Assembly (NCBI GenBank): GCA_002869615.1
Contig: PKUH01000099.1
Coordinates: 18,910 to 82,909, forward strand
Source: Desulfuromonas sp.
Lineage (GTDB): Bacteria; Desulfobacterota; Desulfuromonadia; Desulfuromonadales; UBA2294
Length of the DNA: 64,000 bases
Direction: 5' to 3'
Shown: piece after piece, positions 60,576-64,000 of the stretch
Layout: every line of letters starts with the position of its first letter
How positions within the stretch are numbered: position 1 is the stretch's first letter
Translations under genes and position numbers: made by a program
Notes under the pieces: generated by a model
What the model was told of the DNA's origin: nothing
Databases searched by the model: none
What the model saw: the letters and a program-made list of their open reading frames with translations, nothing else

Positions 60576-62399
60576 ATGAACTTTCTCGGATCGATAAACA
60601 TCAGGTACAAACTGTCCCTGTTGGTTGGCCTTTTTCTGATCACCTTTGTGGTCAACTCGGGTGTTCTTATTTTTGGCAGCCGCGACTCAATGATGGATGA
60701 CCGGAAGGCGAAACTGCAAAATATTGTCGAGTCTGCGTATTCGACGGCCAAGCATTATTACGATCAGGCCCAGGCGGGAGAAATGCTTGATACCCAGGCC
60801 CGGCAACTTGCTCTCGAGGCGATCGAATGGATGCGCTATGGTGATAACGGTTATATCTGGATCAACGATTTCCAGCCGCGCATGATCATGCATCCGTTTG
60901 TTAAAAAACTCGAGGGGCAGGATATCAGTGATTTCAAGGATCCGAACGGTAAACGCCTGTTTTCCGAAATGGTCAAGGTGACTGAGGCTAAAGGGGGCGG
61001 TTTTGTTGATTATGTCTGGCAAAAGGGTGATGACTCGAATTATCTGGCGCCCAAGCTCTCCTATGTCAAGGGGTTCAAGCCCTGGGGCTGGGTGATCGGC
61101 ACCGGGGTTTACATTGAGGATGTCGATGCTGCCTTCTATTCGCATCTGATCGAAACAGGTGTTGTTGTTGTCCTGATCATTGCCTTATTGACATTATTGG
61201 CTTATTTCATTGGCCGCAGTATTTCGCGGCCGCTCAACCTGGCGGTGGAGGTTGCCAATGATCTTGCTGCCGGCGATACGAGCCGGGATATTCCGGTCGA
61301 TACCCGGGATGAAGCCGGGCAGCTGCTCAAAGCGATGCGCAAGATGAATCGCTCTTCACGTGACGCAGCGGCAGTTGCGAAGCAGATTGCCGAAGGCAAA
61401 CTCAATATTGAAATACAACGACGCTCGGAAAAAGATGAACTGATGCAGGCCCTGAAGTCAATGGCGATGCGTCTGACCGATGTTGTCAGCGGGGTTCAGG
61501 CCTCGGCCGAGAATGTTGCCAGTGGCAGTCAGGCGATGAACGACAGCTCGATGCAGATGTCACAGGGCGCCTCGGAGCAGGCGGCCGCAGCCGAAGAGGC
61601 ATCATCCTCGGTTGAAGAGATGGCGGCCAATATCCGACAAAACGCCGATAACGCCATGCAGACCGAGAAGATTGCCATTCAGGCGGCCAATCAGACTCGT
61701 GAGGGAGGGGTAGCGGTTGATCAGACAGTCAACGCGATGCGCGAAATTGTTGAAAAAATCAATATCATCGAAGAGATTGCCCGCCAGACCAACCTGCTGG
61801 CCCTGAATGCGGCGATTGAGGCGGCCCGGGCCGGTGAACATGGCAAGGGGTTTGCGGTTGTCGCCGCCGAAGTCCGTAAGCTCGCCGAGCGGAGTCAGGT
61901 TGCAGCCGGGGAAATCGGTGAATTGTCGGCGTCGAGTGTCGAAGTTGCCGAGCGGGCCGGTGAACTGCTCGATACAATTGTTCCTGATATTCAGAAAACT
62001 GCAGAACTGGTTCAGGAGATTGCGGCCGCCAGCCGCGAGCAGGATGCCGGTTCCGAACAGATCAACCGGGCGATTCAGAATCTCGACCAGGTAATCCAGC
62101 AGAATGCTGCGGCCGCCGAAGAGATGGCATCGACCTCGGAGGAGTTGTCAAGTCAGTCGGAGACCATGCGTGAGATGATGCAGTTCTTCGAGATTGGCGA
62201 ACTCGAATCTCTATCCAGGGTTTCGCCCCGGAAGACGCCGCAGACGTTCGCGGCAAGACAGAATGTTCTGGAAGCTCCGGTCCATCCGGCGCCGGTAAAA
62301 AAACTTCGTTCTGGAGGTAACGGCAGTAAGGTCAACCAGTCTAAGGTCGACGCCACTGGCGGTCAGGCCCTTCTTGATAAGGATTTTGAGAACTTCTAG
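60576..62399 (+). CDS. Methyl-accepting chemotaxis protein with single Cache domain
   Basis: 607 residues. Membrane helices at about 13-33 and 190-210 enclose a periplasmic sCache_2-type sensor, with [11 protein letters not shown] and [13 protein letters not shown] motifs similar to those in the kinase at 22228. HAMP follows, then the methylation and signalling helices with the tip [22 protein letters not shown]. There is no C-terminal NWETF-like CheR/CheB tether. It ends LLDKDFENF. It probably senses a small organic ligand; the ligand is unknown. Confidence 0.94.
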   Translation: MNFLGSINIRYKLSLLVGLFLITFVVNSGVLIFGSRDSMMDDRKAKLQNIVESAYSTAKHYYDQAQAGEMLDTQARQLALEAIEWMRYGDNGYIWINDFQPRMIMHPFVKKLEGQDISDFKDPNGKRLFSEMVKVTEAKGGGFVDYVWQKGDDSNYLAPKLSYVKGFKPWGWVIGTGVYIEDVDAAFYSHLIETGVVVVLIIALLTLLAYFIGRSISRPLNLAVEVANDLAAGDTSRDIPVDTRDEAGQLLKAMRKMNRSSRDAAAVAKQIAEGKLNIEIQRRSEKDELMQALKSMAMRLTDVVSGVQASAENVASGSQAMNDSSMQMSQGASEQAAAAEEASSSVEEMAANIRQNADNAMQTEKIAIQAANQTREGGVAVDQTVNAMREIVEKINIIEEIARQTNLLALNAAIEAARAGEHGKGFAVVAAEVRKLAERSQVAAGEIGELSASSVEVAERAGELLDTIVPDIQKTAELVQEIAAASREQDAGSEQINRAIQNLDQVIQQNAAAAEEMASTSEELSSQSETMREMMQFFEIGELESLSRVSPRKTPQTFAARQNVLEAPVHPAPVKKLRSGGNGSKVNQSKVDATGGQALLDKDFENF

Positions 62400-62605
62400 G
62401 TTGCGCACGGGTACTTGCCGAACCCGGGCAGGTTCAGCGGCTCGGGGTGAGACGTATTTCGATGAAACGGGCATGATCTGACCTGTCTGACCATTGTTTA
62501 TAGATCCAGTATTCTATCCGAAATCAGCGTACTGCCCGGTTGCTGTTTCAGGTATGTCCTCCCCAAGCATATCCCGGATGCAGCAATCTGATCGGCAGAA
62601 TGACC

Positions 62606-62640
62606 GGAGGGCCGGGTTTTCCTGGCCCTCCTTTCTTTTG
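62606..62640 (+). terminator. Terminator of the chemoreceptor operon
   Basis: GGAGGGCCGGG-TTTT-CCTGGCCCTCC with one wobble pair and a TTTCTTTT tail. It lies about 200 bases after the chemoreceptor stop; the gap 62400-62605 holds no gene. Confidence 0.88.
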
Positions 62641-62698
62641 GCATTGTTTTGACTTGTCTGCGATCTCTGTATAAGATGCGATCAGGACCCTATCGATC

Positions 62699-63238
62699 GT
62701 GGAGGCTATTATGACCAACCGTTTCATCATGACCGCTTTTGGAAAGGATCGGCCCGGAATCGTTGCCGACGTCACGAAAATACTGTATGAAAACGGCTGC
62801 AATCTTGAAGACAATACTATGACCCTGCTCGCCGATGAATTCACCCTGGTGCTGCTGTTTTCGGGGAAAACTGGCGTTGAAGAACTGTTGCTCAAGGAGT
62901 GTCGCCGGCTTGAAAAGGATAAGGGTATTTCTGCTTTTATCCGCCCACTCGAAGAACGCCGGGATGTCCGGCATCGCGGTTCGTTGAAATATACGCTCCA
63001 CGTCGAGGGGATGGATCAGGCCGGTATTGTCTACAAGGTCAGCCAGTTTCTGGCTGACAACGAGGTTAATATCCTCGATCTCTCGTCACGGGTGATGGCT
63101 TCTCCCGGCAGCGGAACGCCGCTTTATATCATGGACATCGATGTGCTGATGCCTTCGGGCATGATCCTCGACAAACTTGAACAGGGGCTTTCCACCGTCG
63201 CTGATGAATTGCATGTCGATATTTCGGTCTCCCGATAA
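62699..63238 (+). CDS. Tandem ACT domain protein (GcvR-like) upstream of metF
   Basis: 179 residues with two ACT domains (FIMTAFGKDRPGIVADVTKIL at about 5-25 and YTLHVEGMDQAGIVYKVSQFL at about 100-120). It is a paralogue of the protein at 49659-50198. The ATG codon at 62699 overlaps GTGGAGG; a second ATG four codons later (62711) has the better ribosome site spacing. The neighbouring metF gene suggests regulation of one-carbon metabolism. Confidence 0.85.
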   Translation: MEAIMTNRFIMTAFGKDRPGIVADVTKILYENGCNLEDNTMTLLADEFTLVLLFSGKTGVEELLLKECRRLEKDKGISAFIRPLEERRDVRHRGSLKYTLHVEGMDQAGIVYKVSQFLADNEVNILDLSSRVMASPGSGTPLYIMDIDVLMPSGMILDKLEQGLSTVADELHVDISVSR

Positions 63239-63290
63239 TTCAGCCTGTTGAAATGATCGATATCGTTTAGTATTGCAAGGAGAACCCGGT

Positions 63291-64000
63291 ATGGGTGTTG
63301 TTTCAATTGAACTCGTTCCCCGCAGTGAGGCCGCACTGGAGAAGGAACTGCAACTGGTCAAAAATCATTTTCCGGCCATTGATACGATTAATATTCCGGA
63401 TCTGCTCAATTTTGATCTCAGGAGCTGGCAAGGCGGTGCTGTCGCGCAAAAACATTTCCCGCATGTCATCCCGCATCTGCGGGCGATCGACTTTGATCTC
63501 GACTCCGAGTCGCCTTTTGCCGGTTTATCCTCGGCGGGTGATTTCGCTGCTATGCTGGTGATTACCGGTGATCGGCCGCAGGATATGTCGCGCCGGGTCT
63601 ACCGGACCAGCGTGATCAGGATGATCCGGAGTCTCAAGGCGGTCTACCCCGATCTGAAGATTTTTGCCGGGATTGATCCCTACCGTTCCGGAATCAAGGA
63701 AGAGCTCGATTATGCCCGCCGCAAGGTTGACGCCGGGGCTGACGGCTTCTTTACCCAGCCGTTCTTCGACCTTCGCCTGATGGAGATCTATCGTGATCTG
63801 CTGGCCGGGTACGATATCTATTGGGGGGTCAGTCCGGTGACCAGCGACCGGAGTCGTGATTACTGGGAGAATCGAAACAACGCAATCTTTCCACCCGATT
63901 TTGAGCCGACAATGAAATGGAATCGTGATTTTGCCCGCCGGGCGCTCGACTTCATTGACGAGAGTGACGGCAACGTCTATTTTATGCCGATCCGGGTCGA
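63291..64000 (+). CDS. metF: Methylenetetrahydrofolate reductase family protein (partial)
   Basis: Starts at ATG 63291 after AAGGAG and continues beyond the window end; 236 codons are visible. The IELVPRSEAALEKEL opening, the DINIPD-like TINIPDLLNFD segment, the AGIDPYRSGIKEELDYARRKVDAGADGFFTQPFFD core and the WGVSPVTSDRS stretch fit the MetF FAD barrel family, which reduces 5,10-methylene-THF to 5-methyl-THF. It is more divergent than enteric MetF, so a corrinoid or acetyl-CoA-pathway variant is possible. Confidence 0.8.
   Translation, partial: MGVVSIELVPRSEAALEKELQLVKNHFPAIDTINIPDLLNFDLRSWQGGAVAQKHFPHVIPHLRAIDFDLDSESPFAGLSSAGDFAAMLVITGDRPQDMSRRVYRTSVIRMIRSLKAVYPDLKIFAGIDPYRSGIKEELDYARRKVDAGADGFFTQPFFDLRLMEIYRDLLAGYDIYWGVSPVTSDRSRDYWENRNNAIFPPDFEPTMKWNRDFARRALDFIDESDGNVYFMPIRV

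Overview
The window looks like a chromosomal segment from a Desulfuromonadales-type bacterium (Geobacter/Desulfuromonas/Pelobacter relatives). Support: a PpcA-like triheme c7 cytochrome with three CxxCH motifs, many Cache-domain sensors and sigma-54 response regulators, a rubredoxin-DUF2231 fusion, TamA/TamB and other Gram-negative envelope genes, and intergenic repeat families. This placement is by gene content only. No tRNA, rRNA, CRISPR array, prophage or transposase gene was recognised.

Layout. 1-10.4 kb: slyX, a membrane rhodanese and a MauE/DoxX protein, then most of the EF-P system: epmB, epmA, efp and an EfpL/YeiP-type paralogue. Interspersed are threonine aldolase, an acetyltransferase, a zinc-ribbon/rhomboid/TPR protease and a DUF4920 gene broken by an in-frame TAG. 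10.4-12.3 kb: an OFA-type MFS transporter with a sigma-54 promoter and three perfect upstream dyads. 12.6-18.3 kb: tamA-tamB. 18.4-24.3 kb: a minus-strand block with an AceTr-like (GPR1/FUN34/YaaH) membrane protein behind a second sigma-54 promoter, and a tandem-Cache histidine kinase with an NtrC-type regulator. 24.3-31.7 kb: uvrC, a PilZ protein, shikimate kinase, a beta-barrel protein, a quinone oxidoreductase and the rubredoxin fusion. 31.7-32.9 kb: a gene-free island of degenerate repeats. 32.9-39.9 kb: nitronate monooxygenase, an OmpR-type two-component pair, a radical SAM/SPASM protein, hemE and hemH. 40-46.4 kb: a thioesterase and a complete RND efflux operon. 46.5-50.6 kb: a CbpA-like J protein, hemG, def, an ACT protein and the c7 cytochrome. 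50.8-62.4 kb: a dense signalling cluster (two large PAS kinases, two receivers, two stand-alone receiver-like proteins of which one is degenerate, one sigma-54 activator, one chemoreceptor). 62.7-64 kb: a second ACT protein and metF, cut by the window end.

The most interesting signal is a putative regulon. The dyad TTTGCA-N4-TGCAAA occurs in three places: three perfect copies 100-215 bp upstream of a sigma-54 promoter for the MFS transporter; three near-perfect copies upstream of a sigma-54 promoter for the AceTr-like gene; and one perfect copy exactly filling the -35/-10 spacer of a sigma-70-type promoter for the kinase/NtrC operon. The simplest reading is that this two-component system activates two small-carboxylate transporters and represses its own promoter. 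A second sigma-54 promoter system lies before the pseudo-receiver/CheY/chemoreceptor operon at 59.6 kb.
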